Shown here in pieces: positions 44,897-52,330 of a stretch of 64,000 bases of DNA. The stretch lies in the IMG/VR virus record IMGVR_UViG_3300012936_000006, positions 1-64,000 of that record, one strand, 5' to 3'. This DNA is from a virus. The translations under genes and the position numbers were made by a program. Numbering within the stretch: position 1 is the stretch's first letter; each line of letters begins with the position of its first letter. Under the pieces are notes generated by a model that saw only the letters and a program-made list of their open reading frames with translations, did not search any database and was not told the origin of the DNA.

Positions 44897-46471
44897 GTGA
44901 GCAAGGTTTATAATAGTCACTCATCACTGAATGAGAAAATCCTAACAGGTGTTAACACACTAGCCGACAACGTAGCGGCAACCCTTGGACCCAAGGGCAG
45001 AAACGTAATTTTAAAAACTAAAGACGGCAATCCGGTCATTACCAAGGACGGTGTGACAGTTGCAAAGTTTGTAGAGCTATCTGATCCTTTTGAAAATCTT
45101 GGAGCGCAGGTAATTAAGCAGGCTTCTCAGGTCACTAATACCAATGCTGGCGACGGCACTACCACTGCGACCGTATTGGCAAGGGAGATCGTTACACAGG
45201 CACAAAAATATATTGCTGCTGGCTCATCCCCGGTAGAGATTAAGAGAGGTATGGATGAGGCAACAGAGGTTGTCATCGATACACTAGCTGAAATGGCAAC
45301 ACCCATTAGGAGCGAGGCAGAGGTGGCTAATGTGGCTACCATTTCAGCTAATGGCGACGAGAAGATTGGAAAGTTAATTGCAATGGCTATCGATCAGGCA
45401 GGAAAAGATGGAGGGATCTCCATCGAGTCTGGTAAGTCCATGCACACTACTCTAGATTTGGTAGAGGGTTTTCGATTTGACTCTGGATACATTTCATCCT
45501 CCTTTGTGACAGACCAGCGACTAGCAAAGATGAGATACAGCGATCCTTATATCTTGGTTGCTGACACAAATATTTCTGCCGTAGAGCAGTTGCTGCCCAC
45601 ACTAGAGCAGGTAGCCAGAGAGGGCAAACCACTGGTTATCGTAGCTGAGAACGTGGAGGGACAGGCACTAGCGGCACTAATCATGAACACTGTCCGTGGA
45701 AACATGAAGGTTGCAGCGGTCAAGGCTCCGATGTATGGAGAAGAGCGAAGAAATATTCTCCGTGACTTGGCACTCAGCACAGGCGCAACTTTCGTATCAA
45801 GAGAGACCGGCTTAGCACTTGAAGATGTGAAGCTAGAACACTTGGGTATTGCAAAAACTATTGAAAGCACACGAGGCTCCACAGTTGTTATTGATGGTGC
45901 TGGCACTGCGAGCGAGGTTGATGAGAAGATTGAACTTCTAAAGGCAGAAGTCCAGACAATTAAAGATCTTCATGAGGCAGAGAAGATTCAAGAAAGAATT
46001 ACGAGGCTCGCAAGTGGTGTCGCCATCATTCGAGTAGGCGGTACAACTGAGGTAGAGATGATCGAAACAAAGCACAGAATTGAAGATGCCTTATCCGCAG
46101 TTAAGTCTGCACAGGAGCAAGGCGTTGTAGCTGGTGGAGGTGTCGCACTACTGAGGGCATCTGTCGCACTTGCAGACTGCCAGTGTTCAAATCCTGATAG
46201 GCAAGCTGGAATTGAAATTATTAAACAGGCTCTTTGTGGTCCGATCAAACAGATGTGTTTGAACTCAGGAGAATCACCAGATCTTGTTATCGCTAGCGTC
46301 TGCGAGGCTGATACTGATGTGGGTTTTAATTTTGCAACAGGTCAGTTAGAGAATCTAATAAGCTCGGGAGTAATCGATCCAGCTAAGGTTACAAAAAATG
46401 CATTGCAAAATGCTGTTTCTGCTGCTGGAACTCTGTTGACGACAAATCATGCAATTGTGGAAGTGGATTAA
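44897..46471 (+). CDS. groEL: GroEL-type chaperonin
   Basis: A 524-residue group I chaperonin. The ATP site is intact: TLGPKGRNVILKT, KDGVTVAKFVEL and GDGTTTATVLAREI. The conserved GTTEVEMIETKHRIEDAL and GVVAGGGVALLRA are present. The bacterial Gly-Met tail is missing. The GTG start at 44897 follows TGGAGG. Together with the GroES-like gene at 29379 the phage encodes a whole folding machine, probably for its own capsid or tail proteins. Phage GroELs are uncommon; most T4 relatives supply only the cochaperonin. Confidence 0.95.
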   Translation: MSKVYNSHSSLNEKILTGVNTLADNVAATLGPKGRNVILKTKDGNPVITKDGVTVAKFVELSDPFENLGAQVIKQASQVTNTNAGDGTTTATVLAREIVTQAQKYIAAGSSPVEIKRGMDEATEVVIDTLAEMATPIRSEAEVANVATISANGDEKIGKLIAMAIDQAGKDGGISIESGKSMHTTLDLVEGFRFDSGYISSSFVTDQRLAKMRYSDPYILVADTNISAVEQLLPTLEQVAREGKPLVIVAENVEGQALAALIMNTVRGNMKVAAVKAPMYGEERRNILRDLALSTGATFVSRETGLALEDVKLEHLGIAKTIESTRGSTVVIDGAGTASEVDEKIELLKAEVQTIKDLHEAEKIQERITRLASGVAIIRVGGTTEVEMIETKHRIEDALSAVKSAQEQGVVAGGGVALLRASVALADCQCSNPDRQAGIEIIKQALCGPIKQMCLNSGESPDLVIASVCEADTDVGFNFATGQLENLISSGVIDPAKVTKNALQNAVSAAGTLLTTNHAIVEVD

Positions 46472-46514
46472 GCATCTCAGCAACTACTTATAAGTGACTC
46501 GGGAGGGCTTCATC

Positions 46515-46913
46515 ATGTCTGAACAACTAGAAAAAGCATTAGAAAATATAATTTCTCAGATGGAAACGATTGAGAAAAAGTTTGATGAGAAACATAAACT
46601 GGTGGCAGAGCATCCATCACAAAATGGTGGATGGAAGCGACTAGAGAATGCGCTACAAAGAATCGAAGCGCAAGTTACGGCTATCGATATTTCTCTCAAC
46701 GATCCAAACACAGGTGCTATCGCAAAATTAAATGATCAGATTGCATGGAGAGGTCGAGTTGACCCAATCTTAGATGCCAACAGAAAGCAAGATGAAAGAA
46801 TTTTAAAACTAGAAATGCAGCTTGCTCTGTATAATAAGTTGACATGGGCTCTTGGTCTTGGTACAATAGGCTTGATAGTAAAATCCCTAATGGGTTTGAT
46901 CATCACGCCATAA
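46515..46913 (+). CDS. Coiled-coil protein with C-terminal membrane segment
   Basis: A 132-residue protein with a long coiled-coil (EKALENIISQMETIEKKFDE) and a single C-terminal membrane helix (WALGLGTIGLIVKSLMGLI). The plan resembles XhlA-type holin helpers and spanin-like proteins, but other membrane roles are possible. The ATG at 46515 has GGAGGG eight bases upstream; the GTG at 46494 precedes that site and is unlikely. It lies alone after groEL and before two strong promoters. Confidence 0.5.
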   Translation: MSEQLEKALENIISQMETIEKKFDEKHKLVAEHPSQNGGWKRLENALQRIEAQVTAIDISLNDPNTGAIAKLNDQIAWRGRVDPILDANRKQDERILKLEMQLALYNKLTWALGLGTIGLIVKSLMGLIITP

Positions 46914-46942
46914 AAAAAATCAAAAAAACTTTAAAGAAATGC

Positions 46943-46971
46943 TTGACATTACCATCACTCTTTGCTATATT
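46943..46971 (+). promoter_or_regulatory. Sigma-70-like promoter of the non-coding region
   Basis: TTGACA (46943-46948) and TATATT (46966-46971) are 17 bases apart. Transcription would start near 46978, into a region with no convincing gene. Confidence 0.75.
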
Positions 46972-46977
46972 GTATAT

Positions 46978-47155
46978 GTGATTGAGAGAGAGGATATTTC
47001 GCCCGTGGGGGCTGTAGACCAGAGCGAACAGTTGGTAAGTCTTACGAGCAATAAAGCTGTTCCGTGGTTGCGTAAGCGTGAGTGTGATACTCAGGGCAGG
47101 CTACAGCCAGTTGAGGGAAGTTGGGAACCCTTGGCATTTATTTTAAAACTTTTTA
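46978..47155 (+). ncRNA. Putative structured non-coding RNA
   Basis: About 180 bases lie between two strong promoters without a convincing gene. GGCTGTAG (47010-47017) pairs perfectly with CTACAGCC (47101-47108), closing a three-arm structure. Arm one is ACCA/TGGT (47018-47021, 47033-47036). Arm two is CTTACG..CAA/TTGCGTAAG (47041-47051, 47068-47076), nine pairs with a two-base bulge. Arm three is TGAGT/ACTCA (47079-47083, 47089-47093). A weak AGGG/CCCT hairpin and a T-rich tract follow near 47145. An alternative pairing GAACAG/CTGTTC (47026-47031, 47057-47062) competes with arm two. The shape recalls a cloverleaf but is not a tRNA. A 64-codon frame from GTG 46978 exists, with no ribosome site. 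Confidence 0.5.
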
Positions 47156-47165
47156 AAGAAATACC

Positions 47166-47194
47166 TTGACAAACTGTTGCGACAGTGCTATATT
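47166..47194 (+). promoter_or_regulatory. Sigma-70-like promoter with palindromic spacer
   Basis: TTGACA (47166-47171) and TATATT (47189-47194) are 17 bases apart. The spacer contains ACTGT-TGCG-ACAGT (47173-47186). It leads into the gene at 47225. Confidence 0.78.
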
Positions 47195-47224
47195 ATATAT
47201 GTACTGATGATGAGAGGTTACTAA

Positions 47225-48010
47225 ATGGGTTTGCGTCAACGTCTTGAAAATCTGGTTTCCAACCCCTTGGTGGTTGATTCACCTGATTATAACTTTGCCA
47301 AAAGTTTGCTTGAACACTACAACAGGAAAGGTAGCCTAACAACAGGTCGCCGCCCTTGGCTAGATCGTCTGGAAGAAAAATACAACCCAGAGACTTATGT
47401 AAACCCGCTCGCTGGCAACCCGACTGCTGAAAAACTCACAGCATTGCTTGGTCGTGTCGATGTTTCTGAGCGTGATAAGAACTTTCTTACCTCTCTTAAA
47501 AGCAACTTGGCTCGATACGGTTCGCTCACAGAGCGTCAACTGAATGCCCTTGAACGCATAGCTGAGCGTTATTCTGATGAGGGTCAGGCTCGTATTGCTG
47601 AGTGGGCTGAGACTTACCGCAGTCGTCGTGATGAGGCTGTCATTGCTGCCAACTATTACTTGAGCAATCCACCTTACTACGGTGAATTGGCTTTGAAGAT
47701 TACTAGCGATCCTGACTTTGTTCCCACTGAGCGTCAGTTCAATGCCATTACTCAGAACAAGTATGCTCAAAAGGTTATTGCTGCTACCTTGTCTGAGCCG
47801 CTATACCCAGAGGGTATGTTGATTGAGGGGCGTGCTTCGGGTAGGCTCATGATTCGTGGCAAGAAAGCTTTCGTCATGAAAGTAAATCATGGTCATGTTG
47901 TCAACGCTGCAAAAGGCACTAAGCGTTACTTGGTGCTTCCAATCGGTGCGCCTACTCCGATTGTGGTTGAAGAGCGTGAAATCAAGAAAGTTAAGAAGTT
48001 AAAAAAGTAG
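47225..48010 (+). CDS. Hypothetical protein with three helical repeats
   Basis: A 261-residue protein I do not recognise. Its first two-thirds hold three related units: FAKSLLEHYNRKGSLTTGRR, then LDRLEEKY; FLTSLKSNLARYGSLTERQL, then LERIAERY; and a weaker third with DPDFVPTERQFNAITQNKY. Each looks like a pair of helices. The C-terminal part (MIRGKKAFVMKVNHGHVV and onward) is a separate beta-like domain, ending in a Lys-rich tail. It has a strong promoter of its own and codon use closer to highly expressed genes (many CGT and CTT codons). Confidence 0.55.
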   Translation: MGLRQRLENLVSNPLVVDSPDYNFAKSLLEHYNRKGSLTTGRRPWLDRLEEKYNPETYVNPLAGNPTAEKLTALLGRVDVSERDKNFLTSLKSNLARYGSLTERQLNALERIAERYSDEGQARIAEWAETYRSRRDEAVIAANYYLSNPPYYGELALKITSDPDFVPTERQFNAITQNKYAQKVIAATLSEPLYPEGMLIEGRASGRLMIRGKKAFVMKVNHGHVVNAAKGTKRYLVLPIGAPTPIVVEEREIKKVKKLKK

Positions 48011-48067
48011 GTTTTTAAAATGCGGAGGGCTTGCGCTCTCTGCATATTTGTATATGGAGTAATAATA

Positions 48068-48448
48068 ATGGATAGGGTAAAAGTTAGTTATGCGGTGGAT
48101 CTAGATGATGTACCGAGGGTAGCCGATCAGATATACGAAGAGGCGATTGGCGATCTTCAAAAAGTATTATCTATGATGCAGGGGGTTATATTTTCAGAGC
48201 AGTCGATTCCTGTTTTGTCAGAAAAAGTAAGACAGATCAGAACCAGTCTTGCTCGAATTGATCAGAGGATCGATGATTGTTATGCAATCACCGCAGGCTA
48301 TCATAGTTCTATCATCGAGCCTGAAGGCACAGTTGCATCTACTGTACAAGGACTACCAGAAGAGCAGCACGAGCAAGTTATGAACCTGTCAGGCAAGATT
48401 GCAGCATTGCAAAGAGCAATGGCAGGTAGTGAAGATGACGGGCAATAA
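48068..48448 (+). CDS. Hypothetical protein
   Basis: A 126-residue acidic helical protein, not recognised. It runs VSYAVDLDDVPRVADQIYEE, then a helix region with LQKVLSMMQGV and LARIDQRIDDCY. The ATG at 48068 follows GGAG by eight bases; the longer frame from 48020 has a hydrophobic start but no ribosome site. It overlaps the next gene by 14 bases. Confidence 0.5.
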   Translation: MDRVKVSYAVDLDDVPRVADQIYEEAIGDLQKVLSMMQGVIFSEQSIPVLSEKVRQIRTSLARIDQRIDDCYAITAGYHSSIIEPEGTVASTVQGLPEEQHEQVMNLSGKIAALQRAMAGSEDDGQ

Positions 48449-48650
48449 GGGAGACTTAGTTTATATCCCTGCTAGTGCCACTCTGATAAAGAGACGGTCG
48501 AGTGATGCAGCGGTAGTAGCCTATGCTCATCCTGACAAGCCAATAAACGTCCTTTGCATTGGCGAGACGGATGGGTACAAGAAAATTATTTATAAGTCAG
48601 AAGTCTGGCTGGTAAGTAAAGAGCATGTTTATTTAGCAAAAAGGAGTTAA
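48435..48650 (+). CDS. Small hypothetical protein
   Basis: A 71-residue protein, not recognised, with beta-strand patterns (GDLVYIPASATLIKRR, then KPINVLCIGETDGY and VWLVSKEHVYLA) that suggest a small SH3-like barrel. The start at 48435 overlaps the preceding gene; no strong ribosome site is visible, so coupling is likely. Confidence 0.5.
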   Translation: MTGNKGDLVYIPASATLIKRRSSDAAVVAYAHPDKPINVLCIGETDGYKKIIYKSEVWLVSKEHVYLAKRS

Positions 48651-48651
48651 T

Positions 48652-48963
48652 ATGTTTGTTACGTTGACAGAGGTTGTAGAAAATACTACAACTACAAATA
48701 TCACTAGTGGTTCAAACACTAGGTTTACATTGCGAGAAGTTACAATTAATCCAGAATATGTTGTCTGCGTTCGAGAAGACTCTGGAATGAAGCAGATGTT
48801 AACGGAGGGTATGTTGCCGCCGCAACTGAATGGTGGGCTGCGGTTTACTCGTGTTTATCTTGATCGTGGTCAGTCGGGGATTGATATTGTGGTGGTGGGA
48901 AACCCGCAGGCAATCGAAGAAAAGCTTTTGCCGAATAAAGCCAAGGGTGTTTTGAATGGCTAG
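48652..48963 (+). CDS. Hypothetical protein
   Basis: A 103-residue protein of beta-rich character, not recognised. It has a Thr-rich stretch near residue 13-25 and a central TLREVTINPEYVVCVRED that resembles small phage proteins with a single sheet. AAGGAG precedes the ATG. It overlaps the glutaredoxin gene by eight bases. Confidence 0.5.
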   Translation: MFVTLTEVVENTTTTNITSGSNTRFTLREVTINPEYVVCVREDSGMKQMLTEGMLPPQLNGGLRFTRVYLDRGQSGIDIVVVGNPQAIEEKLLPNKAKGVLNG

Positions 48964-49204
48964 TCAGATAAAGATCATAACTGTACCCGGTTGCCCTTGG
49001 TGTAAAAAGGCGATTGATCTTGCTCTGGAAATAAGAGAGCAGGGGTACGACCTAGAGGTTGTTAAAATGTCTTGGGGTCAAGAACTACGTGAGGTCCAAT
49101 CAAAACACGAGGGGTGGAAGACTGTGCCGATGGTCTATGTTGACGAATCTTTTATTGGCGGCTTCACTGATTTTAAGGAGTATGTAGATGCTAGACAAAA
49201 ATAA
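48956..49204 (+). CDS. Glutaredoxin
   Basis: An 82-residue glutaredoxin. The redox motif CPWC lies near residues 13-16 after IKIITVPG; KTVPMVYVDESFIGGFTDF contains the cis-Pro and the Gly-Gly glutathione-site segment. It transfers electrons to proteins such as ribonucleotide reductase; class II NrdJ, encoded by this phage, has C-terminal cysteines that need such a donor. It is embedded in a run of overlapping small genes. Confidence 0.85.
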   Translation: MASQIKIITVPGCPWCKKAIDLALEIREQGYDLEVVKMSWGQELREVQSKHEGWKTVPMVYVDESFIGGFTDFKEYVDARQK

Positions 49205-49700
49205 GTTAAAGAAGCTTAAAGAGCGAGCAGCAAAACTTCACGCCACCACAGAGGAACCAACAGGTATCCCATGTCAGTTCTTAAAGCAGCATCAGTATGC
49301 AGATTTTGTTACGATGGAAGATGCCCCTGAAAGATGTGGAAGTTATCACGGTTCTGTCTGGCATGAGGTTGAAGGCTTCGGCGTCAAGAAATGGGTTGTC
49401 GGTGGTCATGTAGTGATCGACTACGATAAATATCGACAGCAGGGCATGGCAGACGAAGAAATTCTTCGTGGCTGTGTTGAATATTTAAATTGTCCTCCGA
49501 AGAGAAAAAAGTATGCTAAGCGTACACCGAAGCCACTATACGGGACTCTTGATGATATGCCGATTCGACATAAGTTTATGGAGAAGAACGGGCAAAAATG
49601 CATTATGATGATACTGGTAACAGATCAGAGAAAGAATAAAAATTTTCACGGCGAGGGACAGTTCATTGGCAAAAAATTCCGAAGAAAACGACTGGATTGA
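49188..49700 (+). CDS. Hypothetical protein
   Basis: A 170-residue basic protein, not recognised. It has IPCQFLKQHQYADFVTMED in the first half, a central VKKWVVGGHVVIDYDKYRQQ, and a Lys/Arg-rich C-terminus with many basic residues, suggesting nucleic-acid contact. Five Cys are spread through the protein. It overlaps the glutaredoxin gene by 17 bases and the next gene by 35. Confidence 0.45.
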   Translation: MLDKNKLKKLKERAAKLHATTEEPTGIPCQFLKQHQYADFVTMEDAPERCGSYHGSVWHEVEGFGVKKWVVGGHVVIDYDKYRQQGMADEEILRGCVEYLNCPPKRKKYAKRTPKPLYGTLDDMPIRHKFMEKNGQKCIMMILVTDQRKNKNFHGEGQFIGKKFRRKRLD

Positions 49701-50139
49701 AGCTCAGATTGACTTGATCGTAGAGTATCTAGACACCTTAGATGTTGTAGTTGAGTTTGGTGGTCACATCAATGCCTATTTCTTTGAAGATGGGCTAATA
49801 ACCATAACCAAAAAACAATCACTCAGGTCTAGATTGTATAGCTTGCTGCACGAAGCGGGTCATGTACGACTCAGAAAGCGTGAGCCGCTGCGATTTGTAG
49901 GAGACTTAAACGTCGGAGTTAAAAACCGTCAAGAGCGTATTGATATACTTCATGAAGAGTTTTTAGCGTGGGATGAGGGTTATCAAGTTTCAGAAGAGTT
50001 GAATTTGAACATTAGTCGATCAAACTGGAAGAGGTTCTCACAAAAGAATTTATATGACTATATCGCATGGGCATATAGTCCAAAGCTGTTTAGGGAAAGA
50101 AATGAACGAAGAGTTAAAACTACCAATAAAAGCTCTTGA
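49666..50139 (+). CDS. HExxH metalloprotease-like protein (ImmA/IrrE type)
   Basis: A 157-residue protein with LLHEAGHVRLR, a zinc-binding HExxH motif in a helix, and a downstream LHEEFLAWDEGYQV that could supply the third ligand (Glu). The layout recalls ImmA/IrrE and DUF955 proteins, which cut or sense repressors, but no helix-turn-helix is fused. The TTG start at 49666 lies eight bases after GAGGGA, inside the previous gene. It could cut a host regulator; this is inference. Confidence 0.55.
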   Translation: MAKNSEENDWIEAQIDLIVEYLDTLDVVVEFGGHINAYFFEDGLITITKKQSLRSRLYSLLHEAGHVRLRKREPLRFVGDLNVGVKNRQERIDILHEEFLAWDEGYQVSEELNLNISRSNWKRFSQKNLYDYIAWAYSPKLFRERNERRVKTTNKSS

Positions 50140-50437
50140 CGTGGTGCTTCACGAGTCGAAGATAAATTTATCTATATTGTCGATGCATCTCGAACACCTG
50201 ATTGGTAAGTATTCATCTGAGAGTTGGGATCATACGGCTATACCTTTAATTTGTAACCTATACGCATGCTACACAAGTATGGTAAAATATATTGAAGTTG
50301 ATGGTCAATATAAAATTGAAGGCGATTACGTTATTATTGATGCGATTGAGTTGGATGTTTTATCTACCCTTCTAACCGAATCTAGAAAAATGTCAAAAGA
50401 CATTGAAGAGCATGGTTTGTCGATGAGGATTCATTAA
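50102..50437 (+). CDS. Hypothetical protein
   Basis: A 111-residue protein, not recognised, mostly helical (LDVVLHESKINLSILSMHLE). The ATG at 50102 follows AGGGAAAG and overlaps the protease-like gene by 38 bases. It ends directly at the GTG of the next gene. Confidence 0.45.
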   Translation: MNEELKLPIKALDVVLHESKINLSILSMHLEHLIGKYSSESWDHTAIPLICNLYACYTSMVKYIEVDGQYKIEGDYVIIDAIELDVLSTLLTESRKMSKDIEEHGLSMRIH

Positions 50438-51358
50438 GTGCAGAAGTCAGTATACGATAGGTTTAAAGATTATGAAAAAGATCACTGTTGGCAGTATGAT
50501 GTTAGGGTGCAAAACCTAGAAGAAGATCTAATTAATGCTAATCTTACAAAAGAGTTTGCTGACGGTCTCCGTATTTCTGATTTTGAGTTTGAGTATGTTG
50601 AGAAGACCGATAAAATTAAATGTGAAGAGATTAAATTATTTATTGAAAGGCATGAATGGCTGGGTAAGCTTCCAAAGATGCCCACTCATCGCTTTACAGC
50701 GAGGTTAAAAACAAATGGAATATTGGCAGGTGTGGTGGTTATGTCAACCCCGAATGCATTTTCGCACATTCTGGGAAAAGAAAACCGAGACAAAGAAAAA
50801 TTAGTAGCTAGAGGTGCCAGCATTAGTTGGTCGCCAAAGAACTTAGGCTCATGGCTTGTTTCTAGTTCAGTCAAGTGGATGGTGAGCAACACAGATTTTA
50901 GAGTGTTTACGGCTTATTCAGATCCCGAGGCAAAAGAGTTAGGTACAATATATCAAGCTATGAACTGGTATTATCTTGGTCAGACTAGTGGCACACAAAA
51001 ACAATACTTTGACCCGAATAGACCATCGGCTGGCTGGTTCAGTGATCGAGAGTTTAGAAAGAGATCAAAGTATAGAACCTATGCTAGAAACATCGGACTG
51101 TCTGATGAGCAGTGGAAGTCTATGATGAAAAAATATTCTCCAAATTGGGAGATCATACCTACGCATATAAAACAAGCAATAAAAAAAGAAGAATCTAAAT
51201 ATCGAGACTCCTGTTTGTCACGCCCAGTTCCAAGGAAACATAAATACTGTTATATTCTTGGCAGAGACAAGAGAGAAACAAGAGAGTTGCAAAAATTATT
51301 TACAGAATTAAATCCCCGCAAGGTCAATCTGCCTTACCCAAAAAAACGGGGAAAATAG
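50438..51358 (+). CDS. Mom-like DNA modification / acyltransferase-fold protein
   Basis: A 306-residue protein with a GTG start directly after the previous stop. Its centre reads WMVSNTDFRVFTAYSDPEAK, then ELGTIYQAMNWYYLGQT. This matches the region of phage Mu Mom and related GNAT-fold proteins in which a D-P-E/R segment precedes GTIYQAxNWxYxG. Mom modifies adenine to protect DNA from restriction. The N-terminal 70 residues and the Lys/Arg-rich C-terminus are not in Mom. With the adenine methyltransferase it suggests modified DNA, but the chemistry is unknown. Confidence 0.5.
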   Translation: MQKSVYDRFKDYEKDHCWQYDVRVQNLEEDLINANLTKEFADGLRISDFEFEYVEKTDKIKCEEIKLFIERHEWLGKLPKMPTHRFTARLKTNGILAGVVVMSTPNAFSHILGKENRDKEKLVARGASISWSPKNLGSWLVSSSVKWMVSNTDFRVFTAYSDPEAKELGTIYQAMNWYYLGQTSGTQKQYFDPNRPSAGWFSDREFRKRSKYRTYARNIGLSDEQWKSMMKKYSPNWEIIPTHIKQAIKKEESKYRDSCLSRPVPRKHKYCYILGRDKRETRELQKLFTELNPRKVNLPYPKKRGK

Positions 51359-51367
51359 AAAAATTTC

Positions 51368-51395
51368 TTGACAAATTTCTAATATAGTGTATACT
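51368..51395 (+). promoter_or_regulatory. Sigma-70-like promoter before small secreted peptide
   Basis: TTGACA (51368-51373) and TATACT (51390-51395) are 16 bases apart, leading into the 58-residue gene at 51430. Confidence 0.65.
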
Positions 51396-51429
51396 TATGT
51401 CTTCACAAATTTGATTATGGAGGTGAAAA

Positions 51430-51606
51430 ATGAAAGTTTTATTTGGTGCTTTGATGTTGGCTTTCCTTGCAACTGGTGCTGCTTCTTTTAACAGTGAAGA
51501 GGCGAAGCCGAAAGTAGAGGAACCTGTGTTGGTTGAGTATATCGACTTCCAGCCGATGATTATTATTGCAGAGCCAAGAAAAACCTTAACAAATTTTAAT
51601 TTTTAG
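51430..51606 (+). CDS. Small secreted or membrane-anchored peptide
   Basis: A 58-residue protein with its own promoter and a strong GGAGGTG site. The first 19 residues (MKVLFGALMLAFLATGAAS) form a signal peptide, with possible cleavage after AAS or ATG-AA. The remainder is Glu/Pro-rich (EEAKPKVEEPVLVEYID) and ends in TLTNFNF. It is likely to act in the periplasm or at the inner membrane. Small exported phage proteins often block superinfection or disturb the envelope, but no family is recognised. It is too short for many gene callers. Confidence 0.65.
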   Translation: MKVLFGALMLAFLATGAASFNSEEAKPKVEEPVLVEYIDFQPMIIIAEPRKTLTNFNF

Positions 51607-51666
51607 GGTATATTTATATTGATGGGGGTAAAAACCCACGCTCTTTGAAAAAAATATAAAAAACAC

Positions 51667-51694
51667 TTGACAAATTTCTGTAAGTGATTATATT
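51667..51694 (+). promoter_or_regulatory. Sigma-70-like promoter of hsp20
   Basis: TTGACA (51667-51672) and TATATT (51689-51694) are 16 bases apart. An inverted repeat CACTT/AAGTG (51664-51668, 51682-51686) overlaps the -35 box. The message would carry a leader of about 80 bases. Confidence 0.7.
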
Positions 51695-51701
51695 ATAATT
51701 A

Positions 51702-51739
51702 TTGAAGCATAAGCTTCAAGTGTTGCCGAAAAGGAACAC
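51702..51739 (+). promoter_or_regulatory. Two-hairpin 5' leader of hsp20 mRNA
   Basis: TTGAAGC-ATAA-GCTTCAA (51702-51719) is a perfect seven-base stem placed at the likely transcript start. It is followed directly by GTGTT..CC-GAAAA-GG-AACAC (51720-51739), a seven-pair stem with one bulged base. The ribosome site lies about 35 bases further on. Possible roles are message stability or temperature sensing, not shown by the sequence. Confidence 0.5.
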
Positions 51740-51781
51740 AAATTAGTTACAGCATTATTGCTTAAATAGGAGGATACTAAA

Positions 51782-52219
51782 ATGAGTAACTTACAACTTT
51801 ATAGACCATCATTGAGTTCGTCGCTTTTAGGGCGTTCTATTTTTGATGAGATTTTCAACGGGGAATTGTTTGACTTTCCAGCAGTTGCGAGAAAGACAAC
51901 GCAAGGTTATCCCGTGGCAGACATTTTCAACACAGAGGCAGGAACAGTCTTAGAATTTGCTTTGGCTGGTTTCTCAAGGGATGAACTTTCCATCGACGTT
52001 CAGCCTGACAAGTCCAGCCTTACTGTGCGAGCAGAAACTTCTAGTGAGGATAATTCAGAAAGCCGACGTATTGCACGCCGTAGTTTTCAGAAGACCTATG
52101 TCAATTATGATAACAATCTTGATCTCAGTAGTGTGAGTGCCGAGTTTGTTAATGGGCTTCTTACGATTACAATCCCACGGAAAGAAGAACTCTGTCCGGT
52201 ATCGGTTGAGATTAAATAA
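51782..52219 (+). CDS. Hsp20 small heat-shock protein
   Basis: A 145-residue alpha-crystallin-domain chaperone. The N-terminus has the typical SIFDEIFNGELFDFP. The crystallin domain begins with PVADIFNTEAGTVLEFALAG, and ends with the family motif in VSAEFVNGLLTITIPRKEE (A-x-x-x-n-G-L-L-x-I-x-x-P). It holds unfolded proteins for later refolding and is also found in many cyanophages. AGGAG precedes the ATG. It is flanked by its own promoter and a strong terminator, a single-gene unit. Confidence 0.9.
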   Translation: MSNLQLYRPSLSSSLLGRSIFDEIFNGELFDFPAVARKTTQGYPVADIFNTEAGTVLEFALAGFSRDELSIDVQPDKSSLTVRAETSSEDNSESRRIARRSFQKTYVNYDNNLDLSSVSAEFVNGLLTITIPRKEELCPVSVEIK

Positions 52220-52253
52220 CGAAGAACAAAACTCCCGTACCTTTTGCACAGTC

Positions 52254-52287
52254 GGGGCTCCCGCAATGGGAGCCCCATTTTTTTATT
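52254..52287 (+). terminator. Strong terminator after hsp20
   Basis: GGGGCTCCC (52254-52262) and GGGAGCCCC (52268-52276) form a perfect nine-base stem with a five-base loop and a T tract. A weak -10-like TATAAT (52307-52312) follows and may start the patatin-like message. Confidence 0.88.
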
Positions 52288-52330
52288 TTTTGTATTTTTT
52301 CTACTATATAATATTACTAGGAGACATAAC

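Noticed and set aside
47010-47108. A tRNA gene
   Set aside because: The cloverleaf-like outline lacks a seven-base T loop, a proper anticodon arm, invariant tRNA bases and a fitting 3' end after the closing stem.
46939-47169. A 76-codon open frame across the non-coding region
   Set aside because: It begins inside the promoter at 46943, has no ribosome site, and its sequence resembles no protein. The RNA pairing explains the interval better.
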